The position numbers and the translations under genes are program-made. A model generated the notes under the pieces. The model did not search any database, was not told the DNA's origin, and saw only the letters and a program-made list of their open reading frames with translations. DNA of 64,000 nucleotides from Sinanaerobacter chloroacetimidivorans. Its GTDB lineage: Bacteria; Bacillota; Clostridia; Peptostreptococcales; Anaerovoracaceae. Below, in pieces: positions 44,403 through 52,808 of the stretch (position 1 is its first letter; each line of letters opens with the position of its first letter). The DNA lies in contig NZ_JAGSND010000013.1 in assembly GCF_018128545.1 (NCBI RefSeq), positions 1-64,000 of the forward strand. The letters are read 5' to 3'.

Positions 44403-44663
44403 AGGGCTGTCATAAAAAGATCCGAGATACATTGTGATAGCCATAATTTGCAGGGTTGGTTTTCGGAATTTATCTTTGTGTAAATTTCCCTCCCGGCTTT
44501 CAGACAGAAAAGCAAACTAAAACGAAAACAGTGCTTTTCTTCGCATTTCATGCTCGCTGAAAGCCTTGGTCATGAAATTTGAAAAGATAGAAATTCCTCA
44601 AAATACCCTGCGCATCACGGCCATCCCAAATGTATCAATACGGATCTTTAGACAGCCACTTTT
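44403..44663. repeat. ~260-bp palindromic (MITE-like) element
   Basis: The two halves are imperfect inverted copies of about 110-125 bp. Matching blocks from the ends inward are GGCTGTC, AAAGATCCG, GATACATT, GCAGGGT, GGAATTT, ATCTTT, AAATTTC, GGCTTTCAG and AGAAAAGCA/TGCTTTTCT at the centre. No protein frame fits it. It lies between converging genes, fills the whole 326-bp gap with them, and ends in GACAGCC followed by TTTTTT. It resembles a miniature inverted-repeat element or a decayed one; no target duplication is obvious. Confidence 0.7.
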
Positions 44664-44687
44664 TTATCTGTAACTCCCGGTACCTCC

Positions 44688-45485
44688 TTAATAATACAAC
44701 TCTTTCGGTCCCTTGTATTCCTGGATGGTATTGCCGCCGTCCACAATAAAGGTCTGGCCGGTTATGTAGGATGCTTCTTTGGAAGAGAGAAATACGATCA
44801 TATTTGCCACTTCTTCCGGGGAGCCGCCTCTTCCTACCGGCGTATTCAACCCTCCGGCGGCTTCTCCCTCCGTCTGGGAGGCAGTGGCGATCCAACCGGG
44901 AAGAACGTTATTGATCATAATATTTTCCTTTGCAGCTTCAATGGCAATGGCTCTGCTCATCCCGATAATGGCAGCCTTTGCGGCGCTGTAGGAGGCTTCG
45001 CCAGGATTGCTGACAACCGGGCCGGTAACCGAAGAAACATTTACAATTCTTCCATAGCGAGCCGCTTTCATAAACGGCAGCACCTGCCTGGTTACGTTAA
45101 AACAGAGCGTTAAATTACGCTGAATCGATCGGTCCCATTCCTCATAAGACATTTCTGCGAATTCCGAAAAATCTTCACTTTCGCCTACCTGTGTCATACC
45201 GGCATTATTTACCAGCACGTCGATCCTGCCGAAATCCGAAAGGATAGCTTTTATGACATCTTCCGTTTGCTTTCTGTCAATTAAATCTACCTGATACCCC
45301 CGGGCGGTGATGGCAAGGCTGTTTAGTTCCTGTACTCTTTTTTGAATTCGATCTGTTGTTGATATGAGGGCAACTTTTGCTCCCAGCGACCCAAGCAGTT
45401 TGGCGGTACAAAAGCCGATGCCGCTTTCACTGCCGGCTCCCGTAACAAGACATACCTGATCCTGAAAATTTACAAAATGACTCAT
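44688..45485 (-). CDS. Short-chain dehydrogenase/reductase
   Basis: A 265-residue SDR with TGAGSESGIG cofactor loop, NNAG, catalytic Ser in VNVSSVTG and YSAAK, and the PGWI segment. The sequence around it matches 3-oxoacyl-ACP-reductase-like or 2,3-butanediol-type dehydrogenases, so the substrate cannot be told. AGGAGG precedes the start. It stands alone, divergent from lexA. Confidence 0.88.
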   Translation of the reverse strand: MSHFVNFQDQVCLVTGAGSESGIGFCTAKLLGSLGAKVALISTTDRIQKRVQELNSLAITARGYQVDLIDRKQTEDVIKAILSDFGRIDVLVNNAGMTQVGESEDFSEFAEMSYEEWDRSIQRNLTLCFNVTRQVLPFMKAARYGRIVNVSSVTGPVVSNPGEASYSAAKAAIIGMSRAIAIEAAKENIMINNVLPGWIATASQTEGEAAGGLNTPVGRGGSPEEVANMIVFLSSKEASYITGQTFIVDGGNTIQEYKGPKELYY

Positions 45486-45565
45486 GATATTCCTCCTGAC
45501 AGAACATATTTTTTTCTGAATTCTATTATACTATAGAATCGAACCCGGAAAGCAACTAAAATACG

Positions 45566-45640
45566 GAACATCTGTTTACTTTTTTCGAAAAGTGTGATAA
45601 TATGTTCGTATTAATGGGAGGGCAGACGAACATACTTTCA
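45566..45640. promoter_or_regulatory. Three LexA-box-like sites upstream of lexA
   Basis: GAACATCTGTTT (45566-45577) differs in one position from GAAC-N4-GTTC. TGATAATATGTTCG (45595-45608) and CGAACATACTTTCA (45627-45640) each have one perfect and one degenerate half. Multiple sites before lexA are usual for autoregulation. Confidence 0.6.
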
Positions 45641-45681
45641 TGACCCTTCCCTTATGATTTATTCTGAAGGAGGTACTTTAC

Positions 45682-46350
45682 ATGGAGCCGTTAAAAGATC
45701 GTGAGCGAAAAATACTGATATATATGAAGAATGAGATAAAGAAGAAGGGCTATCCCCCCACGGTGAGGGAGATGTGTACCGCTTTAGGGATAAAATCTAC
45801 TTCTACGACCCACAAGGATTTGGAAAATCTGGAGAAAAAAGGGTATATCCGGAAAGATCCCTCGAAGCCGAGAGCTTTGATGATTATTGATCCCGATGGA
45901 GCGGGTGAGAAAGAAGAAGCTGTTCTTGACAGCGGGATCAGTGCCATAGGAAATACAGAAAGAACGGATGTGGTTGATATTCCTGTCGTGGGAAGAATTG
46001 CCGCAGGCACTCCTATTCTGGCGGACCAGAATATAGAGGATACATTCCCCGTACCGGCCAGGTTTTTGTCAAAAGGAAATAACTTTATGCTGACGGTAAG
46101 GGGAGAGAGCATGGTAGAGGCCGGTATACTGGATGGAGATTATATCCTTGTCCAGCAGCAGAATACTGCCAATAACGGCGATATCGTGGTTGCCATGGTA
46201 GATGGCTTCGAAAGTGAGGCAACAGTAAAAACTTTTTACAGAGAAAAGGGACATATTCGTCTGCAGCCGGAGAATCAGAATATGAGCCCGATTATTGTAA
46301 GTGATGTAAAAATTCTCGGTCTGGTGAAGGGTGTATTCCGTTATTTTTAA
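45682..46350 (+). CDS. lexA: SOS repressor LexA
   Basis: A 222-residue repressor-protease. The N-terminal winged helix (PPTVREMCTALGIKSTSTTHKDLENLE) binds SOS boxes; the C-terminal S24 peptidase has the self-cleavage Ala-Gly bond in VGRIAAGTPIL, the nucleophile Ser in RGESMVEAGI and the Lys in EATVKTF. RecA filaments trigger cleavage. Upstream SOS-like sites and the box before dinB place both genes in the regulon. AAGGAGGT precedes the start. Confidence 0.96.
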   Translation: MEPLKDRERKILIYMKNEIKKKGYPPTVREMCTALGIKSTSTTHKDLENLEKKGYIRKDPSKPRALMIIDPDGAGEKEEAVLDSGISAIGNTERTDVVDIPVVGRIAAGTPILADQNIEDTFPVPARFLSKGNNFMLTVRGESMVEAGILDGDYILVQQQNTANNGDIVVAMVDGFESEATVKTFYREKGHIRLQPENQNMSPIIVSDVKILGLVKGVFRYF

Positions 46351-46455
46351 ATTTAAAATATAAAACTAAATATAAAATGAAACAAATAGATACAAATATA
46401 AATATACAAATATAAAAATATAAAAATCCCAAATTTAAAAAATTCAAATAAACAA
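46351..46455. other. Low-complexity A/T tract
   Basis: About 100 bp almost without G or C, built of repeated AAATATA/AAAATAT words, between lexA and its terminator. Nothing coding is seen. Confidence 0.6.
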
Positions 46456-46497
46456 AATGAAAAGAAGGACAGATTCACATCTGTCCTTCTTTTCATT
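46456..46497. terminator. Bidirectional terminator between lexA and aminotransferase
   Basis: A perfect 18-bp stem, AATGAAAAGAAGGACAGA (46456-46473) with its complement (46480-46497), loop of 6 nt. A and T flanks serve both converging genes. Confidence 0.9.
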
Positions 46498-46545
46498 AAA
46501 TTGGGTTATGTCTAATGGCTTTGCCATCTTTTTAAAACAGGAAAT

Positions 46546-47871
46546 TTATTTAATCATGTTGTCTACGGAATCCAATACCTTATCCATAATCTTCATAGCG
46601 TCTCTTAATTCAGTCTCAGTGATATTGAGAGGAGGAGCTACTAAGATCATGTTTTCGTGGGAGTAAGTTGAGAATCCTTCAACCTTCAGCATACCAACGA
46701 TTTTAGGCATTAAACCTTCAGCGTCATTATTGAAAGGTACGATAGGTTCACGAGTTTCCTTACTCTTTACTAATTCTACGCAGCTGAATAATCCAATGTG
46801 TCTAACTTGACCAACACATGCGTGTTTCTTTTCGAAATCATCAAGAATTTCTGCAAGAACTTTACCCTGCTGTGCAACGTTATCAGCGATATTTTCTTCT
46901 TTGTAAGCGTCAAGAGTTGCAATTGTAGTTGCGCAACCCATTGGATGAGCACTGTAGGTAAGTCCGCTGTACATTTTCTTTTCGTCGAAGATCTTAGCGA
47001 TCTTTTCGGAAACGATAACGCCGCCGAGAGGAACGTAACCGCAAGTTGCGCCCTTCGCAAATGTTACAAGGTCAGGTTTTACATTGAACTGATGGAATGC
47101 AAATGCAGTACCGGTTCTGTAGAAACCAGCCATAACTTCGTCACAGATCATTACGATATTGTATTTGTCGCAAAGAGCTCTAACTCCTTCATAGTATCCT
47201 TTAGGCGGAATCAGGATTCCGTTGGATCCTACTACTGTTTCAAAGAAAATACCTGCGATCTGATCTGGACCTTCATATAAGAACTGGTTTTCCAGCAATT
47301 CAAGATAGAAAGCTGTTACGTCTTCTTCTGATTTGAAGTTGCATGCTTTCGGTGCTCTGTAAGCATAAGGTCCGTCATACTTAATGAATCCAGGAACGCC
47401 TGGTTCTGCGATAAATCTTCTTGGTTCACCAGTCAGCATACTTGCTCCGAATGTAGCTCCATGATAGCTTCTGTATGCGGAAAAGATCTTCCATTTACCG
47501 GTATAAGCCTTAGCCATTTTAATAGCGTTTTCGTTTGCTTCTGCACCAGCATTGGTGAAGAATACTTTTGCACCTTCAAGACCGGATAATTCAACGATTT
47601 TCTGTGCAGCTTCGGAACGTACGTCTACGGAATAGCCAGGACCCATGAATGCCATTTTTTCTGCCTGATCTTTGATTGCCTGGATTAACTTTTTGTGTCC
47701 ATGTCCTAAATTTGAGTTAACTAGCTGTGAGGACATGTCATAATATTTCTTGCCGTCTTCATCCCAGAAATAGACTCCTTCTGCTTTGGAAACTACCATA
47801 GGGTTGATCTTCTTTTGTGCACTCCAGGAGTACAGATTATATTTCATTCCCTGTTCTTTGATCTTTGACAT
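46546..47871 (-). CDS. Class-III aminotransferase (taurine/beta-alanine:pyruvate type)
   Basis: A 441-residue PLP enzyme. The Schiff-base Lys is K273 (FAKGATCGYVPLGG), D244 in CDEV holds the pyridine nitrogen, and TNAGAEANENAIK binds phosphate. It belongs to the omega-amino acid:pyruvate group that includes taurine-pyruvate and beta-alanine-pyruvate aminotransferases, giving sulfoacetaldehyde or malonic semialdehyde. It is 84 nt downstream of a CoA-acylating aldehyde dehydrogenase gene that would take the aldehyde further. The operon is read from a sigma-54 promoter. Codon use is strongly biased, as in highly expressed genes. Confidence 0.88.
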   Translation of the reverse strand: MSKIKEQGMKYNLYSWSAQKKINPMVVSKAEGVYFWDEDGKKYYDMSSQLVNSNLGHGHKKLIQAIKDQAEKMAFMGPGYSVDVRSEAAQKIVELSGLEGAKVFFTNAGAEANENAIKMAKAYTGKWKIFSAYRSYHGATFGASMLTGEPRRFIAEPGVPGFIKYDGPYAYRAPKACNFKSEEDVTAFYLELLENQFLYEGPDQIAGIFFETVVGSNGILIPPKGYYEGVRALCDKYNIVMICDEVMAGFYRTGTAFAFHQFNVKPDLVTFAKGATCGYVPLGGVIVSEKIAKIFDEKKMYSGLTYSAHPMGCATTIATLDAYKEENIADNVAQQGKVLAEILDDFEKKHACVGQVRHIGLFSCVELVKSKETREPIVPFNNDAEGLMPKIVGMLKVEGFSTYSHENMILVAPPLNITETELRDAMKIMDKVLDSVDNMIK

Positions 47872-47955
47872 TTTCTTTTCTCCTTTTAAAAATTTTTATC
47901 ATATAGAGCAGGTGTAAAATGCTGGTTCATCATACACCTGCACCTGATATAACTT

Positions 47956-49374
47956 TTAGAATGCGTTTCTGATTTCTTCGTCAAACAGTACTTCGTCAGT
48001 TGGCTGGTAGGAAGGAATTGGTCTTGAAACATAGGTGAAGTTTAAAAGGTCCTTCCAGGTAGCGTTGTGGGAAATGCTGTTGTGGCCCCAAGTTCCGCAG
48101 CCTAATGTCATGGACATTGGGAAACCGGAAGTCCATGAACCGCTGTTTGTCAGTGACTGTGGAGCATTTACGCAAACTTTGCAAACTGGAACCAATTCGC
48201 CAAGCTTTGTAACTCTTTCGTCAACAGTGGTGTGGATACCGCAGCTGTGACCTTTACCTTGATAATCTAAGATTTTCATCATTTTATCAACTGCATCGTC
48301 GAAGTCCTTTGCTTTTCTAACGCCGGAAACTGGGGAAAGCTTTTCGCCTGTGAATGGGAATTCGTTTCCGTATCCGCCGTTTTCTTCTGCCATCAGCATT
48401 TTGGTTCCTTCTGGAACGGTGATTCCAGCAGCTTCGGCAATTTGAGCAGCAGGCTGAGCAACGATGTGTCTGTTCAGATCATGGTTAGCTGGGCTTTCAG
48501 GCCATAAAGTCTTAAGCAGCTTCGCTTTTTCTTCGGAACCATCCTTAAACATAACAGCACCCTGTTTCGCCATAGCTTCTACGAATTCGTCATAGCAGCT
48601 TTCGAATACGATGATATTATTTTCAGTTGAGCAGGAAGTTGCATTATCAAAAGTCTTGGACTTAACGATAAGAGAAGCAACATCTTCCATCTTAGTTGTT
48701 CCGTCAACGATGGTTACAACGTTACCAGTTCCTACACCGATAGCTGGATTTCCGGATGAGTAAGCCTGTCTTACCATTGGAGTTCCGCCGGTTGCAAGAA
48801 TGAAATCTACCTGCTTCATTAATTCTGCAGAAGTTTCAATGCTTACGTAATCAGGATCGATTGCCTGAACAAGATCTTCCGGAGCGTCAAACTTTTTAAG
48901 AACGCTTCTGATTAATTCGGTAACAGCCCAGTTTGTTCTTCTTGCTTTTGGATGTGGAGCAAGGATGATAGCGTTTCTTGTCTTAAGAGCCATAAGTGAC
49001 TTTACAACAGGAGTTGCTTCACCGTTTGTTACAGGAATAATAGCGCCGATAACGCCCATTGGCTTCGCATATTTTTCCATGCCCATTTTTTCATCAACTT
49101 CTACAAGACCAACGGATTTCTGTCCTTTCATCTGGAAGTAAGTACCTTTAACCTTACCAAACATTTTTGCTTGTTTATCAGCAGGAATTCCCATTCCGGA
49201 TTCTGCAACCAGGTCTTCACCAAATTTAAGAGCAACTTCTGGTCTGGTAAGCGCGTATGCTACTGCAGCTGTGAGCTGATCAACTTTTGCCTGAGTAAAA
49301 CCTTCGGCAATTTTCTGAGCAGCATGGCCTTTTGCAACTAAACCTGCTACATATTCTGCATAATTAATTGACAT
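47956..49374 (-). CDS. CoA-acylating aldehyde dehydrogenase (SauS/EutE-like)
   Basis: A 472-residue aldehyde dehydrogenase with nucleophile Cys248 in NATSCSTENN and the glycine loop ATGGTPMVRQAY. The lack of the usual general-base Glu before the Cys is typical of CoA-acylating enzymes such as EutE, AdhE N-domain and sulfoacetaldehyde dehydrogenase SauS; SCSTEN is nearest to what I recall for the SauS group. With the aminotransferase it would turn an omega-amine into an acyl-CoA (for taurine, sulfoacetyl-CoA). AAGGAGG precedes the ATG and a sigma-54 promoter lies 55 nt upstream. Strong codon bias suggests high expression. Confidence 0.8.
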   Translation of the reverse strand: MSINYAEYVAGLVAKGHAAQKIAEGFTQAKVDQLTAAVAYALTRPEVALKFGEDLVAESGMGIPADKQAKMFGKVKGTYFQMKGQKSVGLVEVDEKMGMEKYAKPMGVIGAIIPVTNGEATPVVKSLMALKTRNAIILAPHPKARRTNWAVTELIRSVLKKFDAPEDLVQAIDPDYVSIETSAELMKQVDFILATGGTPMVRQAYSSGNPAIGVGTGNVVTIVDGTTKMEDVASLIVKSKTFDNATSCSTENNIIVFESCYDEFVEAMAKQGAVMFKDGSEEKAKLLKTLWPESPANHDLNRHIVAQPAAQIAEAAGITVPEGTKMLMAEENGGYGNEFPFTGEKLSPVSGVRKAKDFDDAVDKMMKILDYQGKGHSCGIHTTVDERVTKLGELVPVCKVCVNAPQSLTNSGSWTSGFPMSMTLGCGTWGHNSISHNATWKDLLNFTYVSRPIPSYQPTDEVLFDEEIRNAF

Positions 49375-49428
49375 TTTTTACATTCCTCCTTAAGAAATAA
49401 AATCGATTTCGCTAACGTTAATTATATT

Positions 49429-49445
49429 ATGCAATGGTTATGCCA
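49429..49445 (-). promoter_or_regulatory. Sigma-54 (-24/-12) promoter of dehydrogenase-aminotransferase operon
   Basis: On the minus strand TGGCAT-AACCA-TTGCAT matches the sigma-54 consensus with GG and GC 12 nt apart. It lies between the activator's binding sites and the dehydrogenase start. Confidence 0.9.
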
Positions 49446-49595
49446 TAACTATGAATGTTTATAAAAAAAATAAATAGAAAAAATAGAAATCTTAAAATCC
49501 ATTGAAAAATCAATCTTATAGGTGGACAAGTTATTTTTTTATCATAAAATGAAAGAGTGATAGGAATGCCAGAAAAGGACTACATTTGAGAAAAA

Positions 49596-49712
49596 CGATT
49601 CATTATTGTATCGGTAATTTCGATTGTAAGTGTATTCCAGTGTGAAAATGGGAAAATTTATGGGTTTTTTAGGCGATACAAAATAGTATCGGCGATACTA
49701 TTTTGTATCGCC
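49596..49712. promoter_or_regulatory. Three CGATAC-N6-GTATCG activator sites
   Basis: Sites at 49674-49691 and 49693-49710 are perfect CGATAC-N6-GTATCG palindromes that together form a 20-bp inverted repeat around base 49692. A third, CGATTC-N6-GTATCG, is at 49596-49613. They are 150-270 bp upstream of the -24/-12 promoter and the last one overlaps the stop codon of the activator gene. This is the expected layout for a dimer-binding sigma-54 activator. Confidence 0.8.
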
Positions 49713-51089
49713 GATTTTGTATTTTTGCAGCTTGCGAACGATAGTCGGCTGGCTGACACCCAAAGCTTTAGCCATTGCCCTGGTGGATTTGTGCTTTTCC
49801 AATGCTTTTGCAAGAATCTCCTGCTCTGCGTGGTCTAAAGCCTGCTTTAAACTAGTGATGGCAGGGATCTTCAGCATTTCTTCTTCAGTATTCTCCGGTT
49901 GATGGATAAAGCTTGGCAGATTTTCAGGGTGAATGGTATTGCCCTTAGTCGTTATGATTAATCTTTCTATGATATTCTCCAACTCTCTGACATTGCCCGG
50001 CCACGGATATTTCATGAGAATGGCAATAGATTTGGAGTCGATTTCCTTATGTTCTTTCATTTTTTTATTGGTTTTGTTAAGGAACTTTCGAATCATGGGA
50101 ATGATATCCTCAGGCCGCTCTCTGAGAGGCGGAATGCTGATAGGCACAACGTTTAACCGATAATACAGATCTTCCCTGAATTTCCCTTCCTGTACCAGCG
50201 AATGAAGATCCTTATTGGTAGCGGCGATGATCCTGACATCAATGGGAATACTGTCAATGCCGCCTACTTTTTTGATTTCCCTTTCCTGAATAACCTGCAG
50301 GAGCTTTACCTGGAGGTTCAGAGGCAGTTCGGAAATTTCATCGAGGAAGATGGTACCTTTATCCGCAACTTCAAATAATCCCTTTTTTCCTGCTCTTCTG
50401 GAGCCGGTGAAGGCGCCGCTCTCATAACCGAAAAGCTCTGATTCTATCAGGTTTTCTGGTATTGCTCCGCAGTTTACCTTGACAAAGGGGTGATCCTTTC
50501 GATTGCCGTTTTCATGAAGCAGCTTGGCAATAACACCTTTTCCTACGCCAGATTCTCCGGTGATCAAAACGGTCGAATCGATATCCGACAGTCTTCTTGT
50601 AAGCTGGATCACATTGTACATGGAGGGACTGTTGGCTACAATATCGCCGAAGATATATTGTTCATTATCCTTTAAACCATGTAAGGTATTCTGGATACTT
50701 TCAAGTTCATTTTGAAGATTGATGAGCTCCGTGATATCATGAGTTGTGGTAATAATTTTGCTCATGTTGTGATTGGCATCCATAATGGGTATTCCTGTTG
50801 TCAAAAGCCTTTTGCCGTCTCTGTTTTCATGTATGATGTTGACTTCTTTTTTTTCTTCCATTACAATACGTGCAACAGAAGGGGTAAAAATACCTTCGCT
50901 TTCAAGAAACGATACATGCTTCCCGATGATATCTTCTCTCTTTATTTTATACAGCTCTTCACTGGCCCTGTTCACCCAGATGGTAAAGCCCTGTGCATCA
51001 TCGATAAAAATGGCGTCGCTGATGCTGTCCAAAATGGGTACAAGCTCATCTAAAGACACTGCTGATAGTGCTTTTTTATTGCTCGACAT
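49698..51089 (-). CDS. Sigma-54 activator with PAS domain (amine-degradation operon)
   Basis: A 463-residue enhancer-binding protein with an N-terminal PAS domain (about 12-125, SISDAIFIDDAQGFTIWVNRASEE), an AAA+ domain (GESGVGKG, sigma-54 loop GAFTGS, IFLDEIS) and a C-terminal TyrR/Fis-like helix-turn-helix (RAMAKALGVSQPTIVRKLQKY). GAFTGS instead of GAFTGA is a conservative change at the last position. It lies upstream of and in the same direction as its probable target operon, with binding sites overlapping its own 3' end. The stop codon falls inside one binding site. Confidence 0.92.
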   Translation of the reverse strand: MSSNKKALSAVSLDELVPILDSISDAIFIDDAQGFTIWVNRASEELYKIKREDIIGKHVSFLESEGIFTPSVARIVMEEKKEVNIIHENRDGKRLLTTGIPIMDANHNMSKIITTTHDITELINLQNELESIQNTLHGLKDNEQYIFGDIVANSPSMYNVIQLTRRLSDIDSTVLITGESGVGKGVIAKLLHENGNRKDHPFVKVNCGAIPENLIESELFGYESGAFTGSRRAGKKGLFEVADKGTIFLDEISELPLNLQVKLLQVIQEREIKKVGGIDSIPIDVRIIAATNKDLHSLVQEGKFREDLYYRLNVVPISIPPLRERPEDIIPMIRKFLNKTNKKMKEHKEIDSKSIAILMKYPWPGNVRELENIIERLIITTKGNTIHPENLPSFIHQPENTEEEMLKIPAITSLKQALDHAEQEILAKALEKHKSTRAMAKALGVSQPTIVRKLQKYKIGDTK

Positions 51090-51288
51090 TGAAATTTAAC
51101 TCCTTGTCCTGTATTGACTAGTTGTGATTCATTCTAGTATCACTTTTATGATATAATATATTATAATTTTTATCAAATAATAAAAAGTAAAATAATCTAA
51201 AAGTTAAATTAAATTTCTTTAAGATTTCAAAGCTCAAATAGCAAATGATTCATCAATTGGATAAATATAAAAAATTTCATTTTAAAAC

Positions 51289-51317
51289 TTGACAGAAATC
51301 TTCCAAAATGATATCAT
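51289..51317 (+). promoter_or_regulatory. Sigma-A promoter of the infC operon
   Basis: TTGACA (51289-51294), 17-nt spacer, TATCAT (51312-51317). It gives a leader of about 250 nt before infC. Confidence 0.88.
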
Positions 51318-51323
51318 ACTTCA

Positions 51324-51445
51324 GTAATAAAGAAGAAGTAGTCCGCTTCTCACCTTCTCGGCGATTGCTGTTTGGGTTAATATGACGAAGGCCTGATGGG
51401 TTTGTTATGTTTGGAGCGGATACGATTATCCGCTTTTTTTATTAT
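51324..51445 (+). ncRNA. infC leader with attenuator terminator
   Basis: The transcribed leader ends in GCGGAT-acgatt-ATCCGC (51417-51434 region) followed by seven T, a premature terminator about 135 nt before infC. A leader attenuator at this spot is the known site of L20 autoregulation in Firmicutes; I cannot show the L20-binding pseudoknot by eye. From 51446 to the infC start there is only untranslated leader. Confidence 0.65.
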
Positions 51446-51579
51446 GTAGGAAATACCGCATTTGTATTGCCAGGAGCGGTATTGACGGAATCACAAAAAA
51501 AATTACATTGTAACAGGGAGCGCATTCGCGTGAACCGTTTACGAAAAGGTATTTTTTTTATTTTAGGAGGTGCAAAACA

Positions 51580-52095
51580 ATTAGTAAGGAAAATCAAATC
51601 AACGAAGAAATTCGTGATAAAGAATTAAGAGTAATCGATAGTGATGGTACACAACTGGGCATTATGAGTCTGGATGAAGCTATGAATCTGGCGATTGAAA
51701 AAAAGCTGGATTTGGTTAATATTGCTCCAACGGCAAAGCCGCCTGTTTGTAAAATTCTTGATTACGGAAAATACAGATACGAGCTTCAGAAGAAGGAAAA
51801 GGAAGCCAAGAAAAAGCAAAAAATTACCCAAGTGAAGGAAATCCGTCTGAGCACCTTTATTGAGGAACACGATCTTGTGGTAAAGGCAAACAACGCTGCA
51901 AAATTCCTGAAAGAGGGAGACAAGGTCAAAGTAAGCCTTCGTTTTAAAGGAAGAGAAAAAGATTATGCCAGCAAAGGGCAGGCAGTCATGGCAAAGTTTG
52001 CTGAGACAATTTCTGAAAGCGGAGTGGTGGAAAAAAAGCCTGAATTTGAAGGTAGAAGTTTGATTATGATTTTAGCACCTAAAACTGATAAATAA
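51580..52095 (+). CDS. infC: Translation initiation factor IF-3 (AUU start)
   Basis: The 171-residue IF-3 begins at an ATT codon (51580), placed 9 nt after AGGAGG; the first residues SKENQINEEIRDKELRVID are the conserved IF-3 N terminus and would be lost if the first ATG (51664) were used. IF-3 discriminates against non-AUG starts, so the ATT allows autogenous repression. The N domain (DGTQLGIMSLDEA) and C domain (IRLSTFIEEHDLVVKANNAAKFL) are complete. Confidence 0.95.
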   Translation: MSKENQINEEIRDKELRVIDSDGTQLGIMSLDEAMNLAIEKKLDLVNIAPTAKPPVCKILDYGKYRYELQKKEKEAKKKQKITQVKEIRLSTFIEEHDLVVKANNAAKFLKEGDKVKVSLRFKGREKDYASKGQAVMAKFAETISESGVVEKKPEFEGRSLIMILAPKTDK

Positions 52096-52139
52096 ACGAG
52101 TTGACAAAATGCTCGATGATGTAGGAGGAAATTTTTAAG

Positions 52140-52340
52140 ATGGCAAAATCAAAGATGAAGTCTCATAGAGGAGCAAGCAAAAGGTTTAAATTAACAGGAA
52201 GCGGTAAAGTAAAGAGAAACAAGGCATATAAGAGCCATATTCTTACAAAGAAAAGCGCGAAGAGAAAAAGAGGCTTAAGAAAGGCAACTCTTCTTACAAG
52301 TGCAGACCTAAAAAGAATAAAATCAGTATTGAATGTGTAA
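52140..52340 (+). CDS. rpmI: Ribosomal protein bL35
   Basis: A 66-residue very basic protein with the bL35 pattern ([20 protein letters not shown] and [14 protein letters not shown]). It is between infC and rplT as in nearly all Firmicutes, behind a GGAGG site. Confidence 0.97.
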   Translation: MAKSKMKSHRGASKRFKLTGSGKVKRNKAYKSHILTKKSAKRKRGLRKATLLTSADLKRIKSVLNV

Positions 52341-52360
52341 GGATATAGGAGGAAAATAAA

Positions 52361-52717
52361 ATGGCAAGAGTTAAAAAGGGATTAAATGCTAGAAAAAGGC
52401 ATAAGAAAATATTAAAGTTGGCAAAGGGCTTTTACGGCCAGAAGAGCAAGGTATTCAGAGCTGCTAACCCAGCCGTAATGAGAGCTCTACGTTCCGCTTA
52501 TGTTGGAAGAAAGAACAAAAAGAGAGAATACAGAAGACTTTGGATTGCAAGAATCAATGCCGGAGCCAGAATGAATGGTCTTTCCTACAGCAAGATGATG
52601 AACGGCCTCAAGGTTTCAGGAATTGAAATCAACAGAAAGATGCTTTCCGAAATGGCTGTTTATGATCCAGCAGGATTTGCAAAGCTTGCGGAAACAGCAA
52701 AAAAGGCAGTAAAATAA
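52361..52717 (+). CDS. rplT: Ribosomal protein bL20
   Basis: A 118-residue protein with the bL20 hallmarks ([25 protein letters not shown] and [18 protein letters not shown]). It assembles 23S rRNA and, in Firmicutes, represses its own operon through the leader. It follows rpmI by 20 nt. Confidence 0.97.
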   Translation: MARVKKGLNARKRHKKILKLAKGFYGQKSKVFRAANPAVMRALRSAYVGRKNKKREYRRLWIARINAGARMNGLSYSKMMNGLKVSGIEINRKMLSEMAVYDPAGFAKLAETAKKAVK

Positions 52718-52724
52718 ATTAGAA

Positions 52725-52771
52725 ATCGACATTCACTTTTGACAAAATATTCCCCCGATCTGGACTATAAT
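52725..52771 (+). promoter_or_regulatory. spoIIG-type promoter with 21-bp spacer and Spo0A boxes
   Basis: TTGACA (52739-52744) and TATAAT (52766-52771) are separated by 21 bp. B. subtilis spoIIG has the same abnormally wide spacing and needs Spo0A. Two 0A-box-like heptamers, ATCGACA (52725-52731) and TTTGACA (52738-52744), each one change from TTCGACA, lie 13 bp apart with the second over the -35. Confidence 0.75.
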
Positions 52772-52808
52772 CTTGAAATAGATTATGCCGGAGAGGGGGT
52801 TTTTTCAT

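Noticed and set aside
44330-44551. 73-codon minus-strand frame
   Set aside because: It reads through the left arm of the 260-bp palindrome and has a Cys/Phe-rich composition without a ribosome binding site.
51407-51628. 73-codon plus-strand frame before infC
   Set aside because: It begins at the leader terminator and overlaps the true infC start; the conserved IF-3 N terminus is in another frame.
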